Source of the DNA: Belliella filtrata
GTDB taxonomy: Bacteria > Bacteroidota > Bacteroidia > Cytophagales > Cyclobacteriaceae
Direction: 5' to 3'
NCBI RefSeq assembly: GCF_022549775.1
Contig: NZ_JAKZGP010000001.1
Span: 186,001 to 250,000, forward strand
Length of the DNA stretch: 64,000 nt
Shown one piece after another: positions 1-8,223 of this stretch (its first letter is position 1; every line of letters begins with the position of its first letter). The notes below the pieces were generated by a model that saw nothing but the letters and a program-made list of their open reading frames with translations, made no database searches and was not told the origin of the DNA. The translations under genes were made by a program, and so were the position numbers.

Positions 1-1
1 T

Positions 2-61
2 AAAGATTTTGAACTCAATAGAATGCTTTTGAAAAATAGAGGACAAAAGAAAAGGAAGTGA
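2..61 (+). CDS. C-terminal end of a gene entering from the left (partial)
   Basis: From base 2 a plus-strand frame reads KDFELNRMLLKNRGQKKRK and ends at TGA 59-61. The strongly basic tail and the hairpin overlapping the stop codon suggest the true 3' end of a rightward gene that begins outside the window. Too little is present to name a family, and the frame could also be a chance opening. Confidence 0.35.
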   Translation, partial: KDFELNRMLLKNRGQKKRK

Positions 62-78
62 AGAGTTATCCACTTCCT
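53..78 (+). terminator. Hairpin at the end of the left-edge gene
   Basis: AGGAAGTG (53-60) pairs with CACTTCCT (71-78) across a 10-nt loop, followed by ATTTTAATT. It fits an intrinsic terminator for the partial plus-strand gene. The right arm overlaps a DnaA-box-like TTATCCACT (66-74). Confidence 0.5.
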
Positions 79-463
79 ATTTTAATTAACAGGTTAATTT
101 TTTAAAAGATCAAGTTAAGGTTATTATAGTGTGGATTTGTGGACAAATATGTGGAGATATTTTACGCACAGGGCTAATTGATAATTTTAACTGTTTATCC
201 ACTTTTTATACACAGTCTTTTTGATCTTAACTTACTGATTATGTATCTATTCGATTTTACTTTTCAAATTGGTGTGTATAATCTTATTTGAGATAATTGT
301 CTGTAACTTTTTGTGTTTAGAATTGTGGATTACTGTTTATGATTTATCAGTTATCCTCATATTTCTCTAAAAGTGGGATAGTTCGTTTTAGCTTTTGGGA
401 TAAGTAGGTAGATATGCTCATGTTATCTACACTTATCCACACGTTTTTACATGCTTATCTACA
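62..463. other. oriC: Candidate chromosomal replication origin (oriC) with DnaA-box cluster
   Basis: This gene-free, AT-rich stretch contains many 9-mers close to the DnaA box TTATCCACA. One is perfect at 433-441. One-mismatch forms are TTATCCACT 66-74 and 195-203, TTATACACA 206-214, TTATCCTCA 351-359, TTATCTACA 423-431 and 455-463 and, on the other strand, TGTGGACAA 139-147 and TGTGGATTA 324-332. Two-mismatch forms lie at 130-138 and 150-158. The AT-rich block around 78-130 could serve as the unwinding element. mnmG (gidA), a common neighbour of oriC, and two parS sites lie within 5 kb. Function is inferred from box density and context; dnaA itself is not in the window. Confidence 0.7.
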
Positions 464-2207
464 TACTTGTTTCCTCTTCTTCTACAGGTTCTTTAACATC
501 AATTTCTGTAGCTGATTCGTTTTCATCATCTGTTATGATTGGCTCGGAGATGACTGGTCTCTTGGTTCTTGGTATTACTGTTATTTCATTTGTCCATCCT
601 GCTTTCAATGGTATATCGTAGGATTTTGGATCATCAGGATTGGTATAGTACCATACTTGTTCTGCTTGTCTATTTTCTCTCATGTTTGAAGGATCCCACT
701 TTCTGTTTTTATTTTCATCTACTATTACTCTAAGTTGATAAGTAGCTGGTTCTAAGTTTAGGAAAGAGTGTTTGTTTGTTTCAGTTAAATATACAGTTTT
801 GTATATTTTACCTGATTTATCTAATAATTCAAGTATTAGAGGTCTTTTTTCAGAATCTATAGTAACCAATAGCTCTGTTACTAATGTCTCTGGATTTAGT
901 TTCTTATAATTTGCCTCTATTTTCTTTTCATTGAACATATTCTCTATGTCAAAGAATGTAGAGTCAGCTGCAAAGATTTGAAATGTACTATTGCTGATGC
1001 TATCTGGTATAGGAATATCTATTTTGATCTTTGTGAATAGACTACTATCTGGAAGATATACCCATTTGGGTTCAATGGGAATTATAGATGCTGAATCATA
1101 CTTGACAAACAGTGAATCATATTTGATCTCTTTGATTGGTTTGTTGAAGCTAAATTCTGCTTGAATTTTTTTGAGAAAAGATGTGCCAGTATTAGTAGTG
1201 GTTTCGAGTGCTTCTTTTCTTCTATCACTTTCTTCAAATTTCAGGTATATCAAAGTATCTACTTTGAAGCCGACAGAATCTCTTAGATTTAATGCTATCT
1301 GAATGCTGTCGTTCCTAAGTGAAGTATGATAGAATCTTAAGTTCTTTTCATTTTTTCTGTAGAATAGCTCGTTTCCAAAATCTTTATGATCCACCTGTAT
1401 AGATACTGGGTCTTTACTTAATACTACATCATAATTTTCCCCTGTAGTAGATGCCCTATTAATTCTTAGATCGCTTAAGTCTGCTTTTGATAAGAGGAAT
1501 TGTACATCGTTGATATCATCATTGATAGTGATAGTGTCCCCAAAAAATGCATAAGCCTCTGATTTGTCTTCGGCCTTCAATGTATTGTTTGAATCATGCC
1601 ATGCATATGCCCTGTATTCTCCTGCTTTGATATTGGTGATCTCGAATCTACCTGCTGTGTCTGCAGCTGCTATGTAGTATGGTGGTGCTAGAAGTACGTC
1701 TGTGGTATCATTTTTTTCATATAGTCCTATGAGTACATCTTTGATGAATTTATCCTTTTGAGGAAATACATAGGATACCCTTCCAGTGAACTTTAGACTA
1801 TCTATTTCATTTCCTGTGGAGAATACCAATTTTAAGTTTTCTGCTGGATTTCCTTCAGTAATGTCTTGTATGGATTTTTGAAAATTGAACACATAAGTCG
1901 TGCTATCTTCTAGTTCTTGATTTAGTTTGATATTGACTTTATTTTTAATAGCTGTCGCTACCATTTCGTCCTTATTGATTCTAGGTGTGACTATGATTTG
2001 TTTATTGGCATTTTCCAGTTTTATGTACTCATTGAATTCAAGCTCTATAGTTGTTGGCTTTATATTTATGGACTCATTAGAAGGCTTCATACTTATAAGA
2101 ATGGGTGGATCTTCATCTTTTTCCCCTCCCATGGGTGTACTTACCTTTGCACAAGATTTTATGCAAATTATGATGATAATTGCCAATATATATTTTATGA
2201 ATTTCAT
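459..2207 (-). CDS. Ig-like (Big_5) domain lipoprotein
   Basis: This 582-residue protein is probably an outer-membrane or periplasm-facing lipoprotein. It begins with a hydrophobic signal peptide ending in IKSC, so Cys19 is the likely lipidated residue. Residues ~33-115 match a bacterial Ig-like Big_5 (SbsA-like) fold: a DPP start, the pattern ELEFNEYI, and a late VFSTG. A carboxypeptidase-regulatory-like strand pattern (RFEITNIKAGEYRAYAW) lies near residues 185-205, and another (FLNLEPATYQLRV) near 480. The C-terminus is an acidic tail. The start overlaps the stop of the upstream methyltransferase gene by 4 bp, so the two are probably co-transcribed. Its exact role is unknown. The last codons reach into the DnaA-box region. 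Confidence 0.75.
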   Translation of the reverse strand: MKFIKYILAIIIIICIKSCAKVSTPMGGEKDEDPPILISMKPSNESINIKPTTIELEFNEYIKLENANKQIIVTPRINKDEMVATAIKNKVNIKLNQELEDSTTYVFNFQKSIQDITEGNPAENLKLVFSTGNEIDSLKFTGRVSYVFPQKDKFIKDVLIGLYEKNDTTDVLLAPPYYIAAADTAGRFEITNIKAGEYRAYAWHDSNNTLKAEDKSEAYAFFGDTITINDDINDVQFLLSKADLSDLRINRASTTGENYDVVLSKDPVSIQVDHKDFGNELFYRKNEKNLRFYHTSLRNDSIQIALNLRDSVGFKVDTLIYLKFEESDRRKEALETTTNTGTSFLKKIQAEFSFNKPIKEIKYDSLFVKYDSASIIPIEPKWVYLPDSSLFTKIKIDIPIPDSISNSTFQIFAADSTFFDIENMFNEKKIEANYKKLNPETLVTELLVTIDSEKRPLILELLDKSGKIYKTVYLTETNKHSFLNLEPATYQLRVIVDENKNRKWDPSNMRENRQAEQVWYYTNPDDPKSYDIPLKAGWTNEITVIPRTKRPVISEPIITDDENESATEIDVKEPVEEEETSM

Positions 2208-3091
2208 TTTTTCTTTAAAATAAACATTATGCTAGAGTAATTATTATCGCTTTTGGCTGTTGCATTAGATTTCCAGCCATTCATGAATGCGTTAAGTGGT
2301 GCTAGTATCTTATTTTTTGAATCGTAAGACGCTGATAGAAGTGATACATAATAGCTATCAAATAGCATTGGTTTTTGTGCTATTATTTCTAGCTGATGAA
2401 TTGATGCGAAGTTCTGCATGCTTACTTGATCAAAGTGGTACAAGTGTCTCGGGACATCCCATGCTGCCCAATTTTCTTGATATGCATTAGCATCATGTGA
2501 TTGATGATTGGGTACTGCTATGAATAAAAGACCATTATAATTCAGTTTTTGAATGAGATTCTCAATAGTCGAATTGAGATTGTGTATATGTTCTAGGACA
2601 TGAAATAATGTAATGGTATCATACCTGTTATTATCATCAAGCTTTTCTATCGAATCAAAGACATTGATATCAAATTTATTGGCTATCGCTCTGGCATCTT
2701 GATTGGGTTCAATACCGGATACGTTCCAACCATTGACTTTAGCTTCTTTCAAGAAATAACCAGTACCACATCCATAGTCTAAGAGACTTCCTTTTGAAGG
2801 TGTGTACTCTTTGATCCATCCAATCTTTGTTTTGAGTGTAATTTTTCGAACCTGTTTGTATATAAGGTTGATGAGGTTGTTTCCTTTGTCTTTGTGTGAA
2901 ACGTAATTATCGAATTGATAGTACTTCCCTATATCATTTTCGCTTGGTCTTGGATTGGTAAAAATAAGTTTACAATCTTCACATTTGCATAAAGTGAATG
3001 TTTCCTCAGATACAGCGTGATCTTTGATAGTTTTAAAAACATGAAAATGCCCACTCAAGCAAAGTGGGCATTTGGTTAATTTTTGATACAT
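2204..3091 (-). CDS. Class I SAM-dependent methyltransferase with N-terminal zinc-ribbon-like cysteines
   Basis: This 295-residue protein resembles the Methyltransf_23 group. An N-terminal CPLC (Cys8, Cys11) pairs with CEDC (Cys37, Cys40), a likely zinc knuckle. The SAM-binding motif I is LLDYGCGTGYF near residue 103, followed by an acidic GIEP strand end. The segment DVPRHLYHF near residue 215 is typical of this subgroup, whose members often act on small molecules or sugar-linked substrates. The substrate here cannot be told. It lies 1 bp after mnmG and overlaps the following lipoprotein gene by 4 bp, so it appears to be in the same leftward transcription unit. Confidence 0.75.
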   Translation of the reverse strand: MYQKLTKCPLCLSGHFHVFKTIKDHAVSEETFTLCKCEDCKLIFTNPRPSENDIGKYYQFDNYVSHKDKGNNLINLIYKQVRKITLKTKIGWIKEYTPSKGSLLDYGCGTGYFLKEAKVNGWNVSGIEPNQDARAIANKFDINVFDSIEKLDDNNRYDTITLFHVLEHIHNLNSTIENLIQKLNYNGLLFIAVPNHQSHDANAYQENWAAWDVPRHLYHFDQVSMQNFASIHQLEIIAQKPMLFDSYYVSLLSASYDSKNKILAPLNAFMNGWKSNATAKSDNNYSSIMFILKKK

Positions 3092-3092
3092 T

Positions 3093-4958
3093 TTATCTTC
3101 CTAAGTAAACAGTCAATATAGATAGGTCAGCTGGAGATACTCCAGAGATTCTTGAAGCTTGACCGAGTGTTTCTGGCCTGATTTTATGGAGTTTTTGTCT
3201 TCCTTCTGCGGATAATGCTGATACAGTTAAGTAATCAAAGCTCAATGGAATTCTATAGTTCTCCATGTTGTTCAATTTTTCCACCATTTGTTGTTCTTTG
3301 TCGATGTAGCTTTCATACTTGATTTGTATCTCAGCTTGGTCTATTACATCTTCCTCATATTTGGCTACGTATGATTTCAGCTCTTCATCGAGAGTTGCAA
3401 TATCTCTAATACCAAGTTGTGGTCTTTTGATTAGCTTATCGACAGTTACTTTTTCTTTGATTGTAGCTGTTTCTAAGTTTTCTAAGCCATCATTGATGAG
3501 GTCTGGACTCAATCTTTTTTGTTTGAGATCGTTGATTAATTTTGCTGTATTTTGTTTTTTTGACAACACTTTTTCTAATCTTACATCATCAGCAAGTCCT
3601 ATATCATGCCCTATTTGAGTTAATCTAAGATCTGCATTATCTTGCCTCAGTAGAAGTCTGAATTCCGCTCTAGAAGTAAACATTCTATATGGTTCTTCAG
3701 TCCCCTTATTGATTAGATCATCTATAAGTACGCCAATATAGGCATCTGATCTTTTTAGCAGAAATGGATCTTTTTCTTGTACTTTCAAAGAAGCATTGAT
3801 TCCTGCTACTAAGCCTTGTGATGCAGCTTCTTCATATCCTGTAGTTCCGTTTATCTGACCAGCAAAATACAAGTTCTCAATCAATTGAGTTTCTAGTGTC
3901 AATTTCAATTGTGTAGGTGGAAAGAAATCATACTCTATTGCATATCCTGGTCTGAACATTTTTGCATTTTCAAAACCAGGGATTTTCCTCATTGCTTCGT
4001 ATTGCACATCTTCTGGAAGTGAAGTCGAAAATCCATTGATATACATTTCTACAGTATTCCACCCCTCTGGTTCTACAAAGATCTGGTGTCTTTCTCTTTC
4101 AGCAAATCTATTGATTTTGTCTTCAATAGAAGGACAGTATCTAGGCCCCAAACCTTGAATTCTTCCATTGAACATTGGAGACCTATCGAATCCTGTTTCT
4201 AGTGTTTGGTGTACATTTTTATTGGTATAGGTAATCCAGCAAGTATGTTGATTTTTTAAGGGTTGTGTTTCATCAGAGTATGAAAATTTTTCGGGTTTTT
4301 CATCTCCATATTGAATCTCCATTTTTGAATAATCAAGTGATCTACCATCCACTCTTGGAGGTGTACCAGTCTTCATTCTACCCGCTTCAAAACCCAATTG
4401 TACCAGTTGTTCTGTTATTCCCTTTGCTGCTCCTTCACCTGTCCTCCCTCCTCCAAATTGCTTTTCACCTATATGAATAAGTCCATTCAAGAAAGTACCA
4501 TTTGTTAGTACAACTGACTTTCCTTTTACTTCAAGTCCAATACTTGTCCTTACTCCTATTACTCTTTTGTCTTTGGTAATTAGTCCAGTAATCATCTCTT
4601 GCCAAAATTCTACGTTTGGCGTCTGTTCCAATGCTAAACGCCATTCTTCTGCAAATCTCATCCTATCATTTTGCGTTCTTGGAGACCACATGGCAGGACC
4701 TTTCGAACGGTTTAACATTCTAAATTGTATCATAGATTTGTCAGAAATTATACCTGACATCCCTCCTAAGGCATCAATTTCCCTTACAATTTGTCCTTTA
4801 GCGACACCTCCCATTGCTGGATTGCATGACATTTGCGCTATGGTATTCATATTCATAGTACACAGTAATACCTTAGAACCCATCTTTGCCGCGGCATGTG
4901 CAGCTTCACAGCCTGCATGCCCCGCTCCTACTACTATGACATCATATTCTGGAAACAT
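3093..4958 (-). CDS. mnmG: tRNA uridine-5-carboxymethylaminomethyl modification enzyme MnmG (GidA)
   Basis: MnmG works with MnmE to install the carboxymethylaminomethyl group at wobble U34 of certain tRNAs, using FAD, NADH and methylene-THF. The protein shows the FAD dinucleotide fold VIVVGAGHAGCEAA at its N-terminus, then NPAMGGVAKGQ, KTGTPPRVDGRS and EPYRMFTSRAEFRLLLRQDNAD, all hallmarks of the family. The frame is open up to an ATG at 4991, but its first residues (MFHVEH) are simply the translation of a parS palindrome. I prefer the internal ATG at 4958 (MFPEYDV), which gives about 621 residues and matches where homologues begin; the longer start cannot be excluded. mnmG commonly sits near oriC, as here. 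Confidence 0.95.
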   Translation of the reverse strand: MFPEYDVIVVGAGHAGCEAAHAAAKMGSKVLLCTMNMNTIAQMSCNPAMGGVAKGQIVREIDALGGMSGIISDKSMIQFRMLNRSKGPAMWSPRTQNDRMRFAEEWRLALEQTPNVEFWQEMITGLITKDKRVIGVRTSIGLEVKGKSVVLTNGTFLNGLIHIGEKQFGGGRTGEGAAKGITEQLVQLGFEAGRMKTGTPPRVDGRSLDYSKMEIQYGDEKPEKFSYSDETQPLKNQHTCWITYTNKNVHQTLETGFDRSPMFNGRIQGLGPRYCPSIEDKINRFAERERHQIFVEPEGWNTVEMYINGFSTSLPEDVQYEAMRKIPGFENAKMFRPGYAIEYDFFPPTQLKLTLETQLIENLYFAGQINGTTGYEEAASQGLVAGINASLKVQEKDPFLLKRSDAYIGVLIDDLINKGTEEPYRMFTSRAEFRLLLRQDNADLRLTQIGHDIGLADDVRLEKVLSKKQNTAKLINDLKQKRLSPDLINDGLENLETATIKEKVTVDKLIKRPQLGIRDIATLDEELKSYVAKYEEDVIDQAEIQIKYESYIDKEQQMVEKLNNMENYRIPLSFDYLTVSALSAEGRQKLHKIRPETLGQASRISGVSPADLSILTVYLGR

Positions 4959-4974
4959 ATTATATTTATTGAAG

Positions 4975-4990
4975 TGTTCCACGTGGAACA
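4975..4990. promoter_or_regulatory. parS: parS centromere site 1
   Basis: Perfect 16-bp palindrome TGTTCCACGTGGAACA. It fits the ParB-binding consensus TGTTNCACGTGNAACA. It overlaps the longer possible mnmG start. ParB binding is established for this motif in other bacteria and inferred here. Confidence 0.8.
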
Positions 4991-5020
4991 CTGTATTTTT
5001 AATTTTTATTTTACTATAAG

Positions 5021-5036
5021 TGTTCCACGTGGAACA
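5021..5036. promoter_or_regulatory. parS: parS centromere site 2
   Basis: Second perfect copy of TGTTCCACGTGGAACA, 46 bp centre to centre from the first, lying between mnmG and ybeY just past the ybeY stop codon. Two identical sites this close, about 4.6 kb from the candidate oriC, support an origin-proximal centromere. Confidence 0.8.
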
Positions 5037-5038
5037 CT

Positions 5039-5464
5039 TTATATCTCTTGAAAGATAGATATAGATTGATCTTCTTTTAATCTCATTTCTTTGGCTTCAC
5101 TTTTGGTTTTATCTTTATATCCCATAAGGTGAAGTAATCCGTGGCTTAGTACTCTTAGTAATTCTATTTCGAAAGGAGTTTTCTCGTCTTTGGCGTTGTC
5201 TTCGACTCTGTCCAGACTTATGAAAATATCTCCTTCTATAGTATTTTCTTTCTCAGAATTATCAAATGTAATGATATCTGTATATGTGTCGTGATCGAGA
5301 TATTCTACATTAATCTTATGTAAATATTCATCTGAACAAAAGATATAATTCAAATCTAAGATTTTATAGCCTTCTGAAATTGCTATTTTTTTTAGCCAAC
5401 TTTTATGTTTAAGCTTTTGAGTTAGCCTGAATTTTCTGTCCTCATTAAAAAAAGAAATAGCCAT
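5039..5464 (-). CDS. ybeY: Endoribonuclease YbeY (16S rRNA maturation factor)
   Basis: YbeY is a zinc-dependent RNase involved in 16S rRNA 3'-end maturation and ribosome quality control. The 141-residue length fits the family. The core SHGLLHLMGYKDKT keeps the first two metal-binding histidines of the HxxxH part. The position of the usual third histidine (GYDH) is Asp (GYKD), a replacement I recall in other Bacteroidota. The IEGDIFIS strand also fits the fold. The gene follows the ATPase gene by 1 bp and precedes parS site 2 and mnmG, all leftward. Confidence 0.88.
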   Translation of the reverse strand: MAISFFNEDRKFRLTQKLKHKSWLKKIAISEGYKILDLNYIFCSDEYLHKINVEYLDHDTYTDIITFDNSEKENTIEGDIFISLDRVEDNAKDEKTPFEIELLRVLSHGLLHLMGYKDKTKSEAKEMRLKEDQSISIFQEI

Positions 5465-5466
5465 AC

Positions 5467-5865
5467 TTACATATAAAATGTTAAAATGGTTTTTCTTCCC
5501 TCATCTTCGAAAGTAACATCATCTGATAAATGCTTCATGATGAAAATGCCTCTTCCTCCTGCTTTTTCTAAGTTTTCAGGTTCTGTCGGATCTTGTAATT
5601 CATTGTAATCAAATCCTTTACCTTCATCTGTTATGATAAACTTAACTTGATCATCTTCAAAATGAAGTTCCAGATCGACTGCCTTGCTCGAATTGCTTTC
5701 ATTGCCATGCAATATTGCATTACTGACACATTCGGTGACTGAAATCATAATATTTCCATAGATATCGTCATCGATATGGAACCTTTCTCGGGCATTGTCG
5801 ATGAAGCTCTCTATGATTTTTATGTTCTCAATCAGAGATGGGATTGAAATTTTAATAGATTTCAT
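5467..5865 (-). CDS. RsbW-like anti-sigma factor / serine kinase ATP-binding protein
   Basis: This 132-residue protein is a stand-alone GHKL ATPase of the HATPase_c_2 (RsbW/SpoIIAB) type, a family that phosphorylates anti-sigma-factor antagonists or sequesters regulators. The N-box reads TECVSNAILHGN (residues ~48-59), the G1 box ITDEGKGFDYNEL, and the G2 region GGRGIFIMKHLSDDV. There is no membrane segment, so it is cytoplasmic. No partner STAS-domain antagonist or PP2C phosphatase gene is next to it, so the regulated target is unknown. It is tightly coupled to ybeY. Confidence 0.8.
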   Translation of the reverse strand: MKSIKISIPSLIENIKIIESFIDNARERFHIDDDIYGNIMISVTECVSNAILHGNESNSSKAVDLELHFEDDQVKFIITDEGKGFDYNELQDPTEPENLEKAGGRGIFIMKHLSDDVTFEDEGRKTILTFYM

Positions 5866-5904
5866 TAAGCTTTTGTTGATGAATGAATATTTTTTTTGAT
5901 TATT

Positions 5905-6669
5905 TCATTTTTGTAATTCTATCATTATCGGACAATGATCCGAGTGCATTGCCTCTGGTAATATCAATGCTTGCATCACTTTATCTTTGATTGGATCTGT
6001 GACCATATGGTAGTCTATTCTCCAACCTAGATTTTTTGCTCTTGCCCCTGCTCTATAACTCCACCATGTATATTGATGTGGTGAATCGTTATGTTGCCTG
6101 AAACTATCGTGGAATCCATTTTCAGTAAACTTATCCATCCATGCTCTTTCCTCTGGTAGAAAGCCTGATGAATTTTTATTTGATACTGGATTATGGATGT
6201 CTATAGGTTTGTGACAAATGTTGTAATCACCACTGATGATCAGATTTGGTATCTTTTTTTTCAAATCTTGAGTATAGCCATATATATCATCTAAGAATTT
6301 GTACTTGAAGTCTTGTCTGATATCTCCAGTCGTACCGGATGGGAAATATGCGCTCATAAAGGAAAAATCTTCAAAATCAGCTCTGATGATCCTTCCTTCA
6401 TCATCATAGACTGGAATAGAAAGTCCATGTTCTATGTGCTTCGGTTTGATTTTACTTAATATTGCTGTACCACTATATCCTTTTTTTACTGCTGGATTCC
6501 AGTATATATGATATCCCATGTCTTCGAATATGCTTTTGTCAATTTGATTTTCTAAAGCTTTTACTTCTTGAAGACCAATAATATCTGGATCAGTAGCTGT
6601 TAACCATTCAGCAAATCCTTTATTGAGAGCTGCTCTGATCCCGTTTACATTGTAGGATACGATTTTCAT
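5905..6669 (-). CDS. xth: Exodeoxyribonuclease III (AP endonuclease)
   Basis: This protein belongs to the ExoIII/XthA family of the endonuclease-exonuclease-phosphatase superfamily, which cleaves at abasic sites in base excision repair and trims 3' ends. The 254-residue length is normal. Signature segments are SYNVNGIRAAL (metal/phosphate Asn near residue 7), GLQEVKA (catalytic Glu), SGDYNICHKPIDIHNP (Asp and Asn), WWSYRAGARAKNLGWRIDYH and the terminal MHSDHCPIM with the catalytic Asp-His pair. It is leftward like its neighbours, with ~40-bp gaps on both sides. Confidence 0.93.
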   Translation of the reverse strand: MKIVSYNVNGIRAALNKGFAEWLTATDPDIIGLQEVKALENQIDKSIFEDMGYHIYWNPAVKKGYSGTAILSKIKPKHIEHGLSIPVYDDEGRIIRADFEDFSFMSAYFPSGTTGDIRQDFKYKFLDDIYGYTQDLKKKIPNLIISGDYNICHKPIDIHNPVSNKNSSGFLPEERAWMDKFTENGFHDSFRQHNDSPHQYTWWSYRAGARAKNLGWRIDYHMVTDPIKDKVMQALILPEAMHSDHCPIMIELQK

Positions 6670-6709
6670 GGGTTTAAGATGTTTAATTTTGTGCTAATAA
6701 AGAAGCTTA

Positions 6710-7072
6710 TTAGGTTATTTCGATTTCAAATTCTTGTTCAAAGTATTCTATTACTTGGATTTTTAGAAATTTTTCTTGGTCTATAGCATTCAAGTGCGGT
6801 AATTTCTTTAGTAACTTCCAATGAGGCCAACCTTCTTGGTCTATATATTCTAACTCATAAAAACCTGCAAGACTTAATACTTTACATATTGCAATGTGCA
6901 TTAGATCTTGTTTTTGCTCTTTTGTAAAGGTTTTATTTCCTTGACCTAGTTCTTGTACTCCTATCAAGAAAAGTACTCCATTTAGATCAGCGGGTTTTTT
7001 ACCTATCAATTCATGTATACCCTGAAGTAGTTTGTTCCACCGTTTTTCTAAATCCAGTTCTTTTTTAAACAT
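6710..7072 (-). CDS. Conserved hypothetical protein, small
   Basis: I do not recognise this 120-residue protein. It is soluble and mostly helical in appearance, with a proline-poor acidic C-terminus (EYFEQEFEIEIT), a WNKLLQGIHEL start and a GWPHWKLLKKLPHL core. It has no signal peptide and no catalytic motif I can name. Its start overlaps the stop of the AhpD-like gene by 8 bp, which suggests translational coupling and perhaps a shared function. Confidence 0.75.
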   Translation of the reverse strand: MFKKELDLEKRWNKLLQGIHELIGKKPADLNGVLFLIGVQELGQGNKTFTKEQKQDLMHIAICKVLSLAGFYELEYIDQEGWPHWKLLKKLPHLNAIDQEKFLKIQVIEYFEQEFEIEIT

Positions 7073-7418
7073 TCTTGTGTTGTTTTTCTAATTCTTCCCA
7101 GTATTCTACTGCTCTTCTTAAATGAGGAATTACTATAGATCCACCTATCAAAGTAGCTATAGAGAATACTTCAAATACTTCTTCTTTCTTCAGGCCAGCT
7201 TCAAATGACTTTCCTAAATGATATTTGATACAATCATCGCATCTCAATACCATAGAGCAGGCTAAGCCTATCATTTCTTTGGTTTTGATATCAACAGTAC
7301 CTTCTGCATAAGCATTGGTATCTAGGTTGAAAAAGCGCTTGATTACTTTATTGTCAGCTGACATGATTTTTTCATTCATGCGGCTTCTGTAATCATTGAA
7401 TTCCTCTATTAAATTCAT
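7065..7418 (-). CDS. Carboxymuconolactone decarboxylase / AhpD-like protein
   Basis: This 117-residue protein of the CMD family has the redox-active CxxC-x3-H motif RCDDCIKYH (Cys60, Cys63, His67) typical of AhpD-like proteins, which act as thiol-disulfide partners or peroxidase-associated enzymes. The surrounding helix pattern (KTKEMIGLACSMVL, then GLKKEEVFEVFSIATLIGGSIV) matches the family. It is cytoplasmic, and the family usually forms multimers. It overlaps the downstream small unknown gene by 8 bp. The substrate is unknown, and no AhpC gene is nearby. Confidence 0.85.
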   Translation of the reverse strand: MNLIEEFNDYRSRMNEKIMSADNKVIKRFFNLDTNAYAEGTVDIKTKEMIGLACSMVLRCDDCIKYHLGKSFEAGLKKEEVFEVFSIATLIGGSIVIPHLRRAVEYWEELEKQHKNV

Positions 7419-7498
7419 TATATTCCCTTGGGTTTTATTTAACTAGCAAATATAACAGGTATTTTGCTGCCATGATGATCTAACAAGCCTTTTTGGAT

Positions 7499-8193
7499 AT
7501 GCGTTTCACATTTTGGGAAGATTTTTTAGCATTGGTTTTTCCAAAAACCTGTGCAAGTTGCAATCAGAGTCTATTTGACTTTGAAAATACACTGTGCAAT
7601 TCATGTATTGCGACTTTGCCAAAAACAAATTATCATCTTCAGCCAAAAACAATGATTTGGTAGTCAAGGTGATGGGTTTGACAAAGCCTAATCTGGTAAT
7701 GTCTTTTCTTAGATTTTCTAAAGAAGATATGAGTCAAAGACTTTTGTATCAACTGAAGTATAAAAACAAGCCCGAGATTGGGATTGAATTGAGTGTATTT
7801 TATGGTTTTTTGTTGAAAGATGCTGGCTTAGATTTACAATGGGATGTGATCACTGCAGTACCACTTCATCAAACTAAGCTAAGAAGAAGGCAGTATAATC
7901 AAAGCGAATAATTTGGTGTAGGCTTATCCAAATCTCTAGTGAAACCATACGTGACTTTGATTGAAAGGCACACTTATACGCAGACACATACGAGCAAATC
8001 AAGAGTAAAGAGACTTGACAATGTAGCATCAGTTTTTGGTGCCAAAAAATCTGAGAATGTAAAGGATAAAAGAATCCTGCTAGTAGATGATGTGATGACG
8101 ACTGGTGCTACATTGACAGCCTGTGCTAATGTGTTGCTAGATGCTCAAGCTCTAGTCGTTGATATGGCTGTGATAGCTGCGGGTAGATACTAG
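7499..8193 (+). pseudogene. comF: comF-like phosphoribosyltransferase, broken by a frameshift and a nonsense codon
   Basis: The gene encodes a ComF/GntX-type protein (DNA-uptake-linked phosphoribosyltransferase-like family). The first frame starts at ATG 7499 and shows the zinc-finger pattern TCASC ... LCNSC, then stops at a TAG near 7670. Similarity continues in the next frame (NNDLVVKVMG...) as if one A were lost from the AAAAA run near 7655. That frame reaches LRRRQYNQSE and hits TAA at 7909-7911 where ComF proteins read on (NQSE-x-FGVGLSKSL). The same frame then continues to 8193 with an intact PRPP motif, RILLVDDVMTTGATL. Two independent lesions argue for a pseudogene rather than one sequencing error. 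Confidence 0.8.
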
Positions 8194-8223
8194 CCAGACA
8201 TTGTAAAGATTTTTAATTCGCTT

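Noticed and set aside
5069-5140. YbeY lacking the third metal-binding histidine (GYKD instead of GYDH) as a possible loss of function.
   Set aside because: The same Asp replacement is, from memory, common in Bacteroidota YbeY, so it is more likely a lineage trait than inactivation.
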